64,000 nucleotides of DNA, taken from the NCBI RefSeq assembly GCF_900111075.1, contig NZ_FOFZ01000003.1, positions 124,001 to 188,000 of the forward strand, read 5' to 3'. Source of the stretch: Flavobacterium frigoris. GTDB taxonomy: Bacteria; Bacteroidota; Bacteroidia; Flavobacteriales; Flavobacteriaceae. The position numbers were made by a program, and so were the translations under genes. The notes below the pieces were generated by a model. The model was not told the origin of the DNA. It was given only the letters and a program-made list of their open reading frames with translations, and ran no database searches. The first letter of the stretch is position 1. Every line of letters starts with the position of its first letter. This document shows positions 63,624 through 64,000 of this stretch, in pieces.

Positions 63624-64000
63624 TTAGATGCTAAAGAAAAAAGTTTCCTTATTTAATCCTGAAGAATGAAACTGCCAATTTATGTTCACCACTTCTTTTA
63701 TGACTTTTTTTAACTTAGTGAAATCATTAGGCTTCTTAATATAAATATTAGCTCCTTCAACAAATGTTTCTTCTATATCTTTTTCAGATGAAGAGGTTGA
63801 ATATATGGCAATTGAAACATCCTTAAATCTAACATCGGCTCTTATACCTTTAAGACACTCAAATCCTGACATGTAAGGCATATTTAAATCCAAAAACAGT
63901 ATATGTGGCATTATTATATCAGGGTTTGCCAAATAATCCATTAGGTCTTTGCCGTCGTTAAACAGGGTTAACTTGTTATTCATTTTAAGTTCCATCATTG
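63624..64000 (-). CDS. Response regulator, single receiver (5' end cut by the window)
   Basis: A receiver domain whose N-terminal strand, carrying the acidic DD pair, lies beyond base 64000; the ATG at 63998 is internal. The visible part has the phospho-acceptor Asp in HILFLDLNMPYMSG, the Ser/Thr switch in IAIYSTSSSE and the Lys in IYIKKPND. No output domain follows, so it is a CheY-like or rcp1-like receiver. It is the gene just upstream of the CHASE3-PAS histidine kinase, with which it probably forms a phosphorelay. Confidence 0.85.
   Translation of the reverse strand, partial: MMELKMNNKLTLFNDGKDLMDYLANPDIIMPHILFLDLNMPYMSGFECLKGIRADVRFKDVSIAIYSTSSSEKDIEETFVEGANIYIKKPNDFTKLKKVIKEVVNINWQFHSSGLNKETFFFSI

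Noticed and set aside
1..64000. CRISPR arrays, rRNA and tRNA genes
   Set aside because: No regularly spaced repeats, rRNA-like or cloverleaf-like sequences were noticed in the intergenic regions; a short tRNA could be missed without a covariance search.

Overview
The window looks like a chromosome segment of a Flavobacteriaceae bacterium, most likely Flavobacterium or a close relative. The DNA is AT-rich. It carries three SusC genes (two with their SusD partner visible), large membrane-bound Y_Y_Y/LuxR regulators and CHASE3/PAS sensor kinases. At least one promoter fits the Bacteroidetes TTG-N19-TAnnTTTG pattern, and start codons lack clear Shine-Dalgarno sites. No rRNA, tRNA or CRISPR array was recognised.

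Layout. (1) 1-4489: 5' part of a SusC receptor gene, divergent from a transmembrane Y_Y_Y/LuxR regulator. (2) 4490-9640: a gene-decay island. It holds one intact thioesterase gene and one intact response regulator, among remnants of metE (still behind a well-preserved cobalamin riboswitch), a PAS histidine kinase, a conserved acidic-tailed protein, an endonuclease-like leader and two unidentified proteins. (3) 9640-22531: a glucan utilisation locus on the minus strand (regulator, SusC, SusD, LamG lipoprotein, GH144-type glucanase, esterase, GH3 beta-glucosidase), ended by a strong terminator; beta-1,2-glucan is a plausible substrate. (4) 22532-28780: a small lipoprotein, an ECF sigma factor with a membrane/beta-barrel partner, a broken LytTR regulator, and an IS3 element with a stop codon in orfB inserted at the 5' part of a tyrosine recombinase gene.

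(5) 29470-43831: the most interesting part. Nine tightly packed plus-strand genes encode SusC, a SusD-like_2 lipoprotein, two extracytoplasmic phosphoesterases, a PbfA-like class III PLP enzyme, a DUF5690 transporter, a TIGR03364-type FAD oxidoreductase and a PhnX-like phosphonatase, facing a convergent XRE-cupin regulator. I read this as an outer-membrane-to-cytoplasm route for aminoethylphosphonate: capture, release from an ester, import, conversion to phosphonoacetaldehyde, and C-P bond cleavage. A recombinase remnant lies on one side and an RteC remnant on the other, suggesting arrival on a conjugative element.

(6) 44624-64000: mostly housekeeping and envelope genes. These are SbcCD nuclease, a YqiA-like hydrolase, three small unknown or pentapeptide proteins, an RND tripartite pump, a MacAB/Lol-like ABC exporter with its adaptor, a GNAT acetyltransferase, and a CHASE3-PAS histidine kinase with a response regulator that runs off the window edge.
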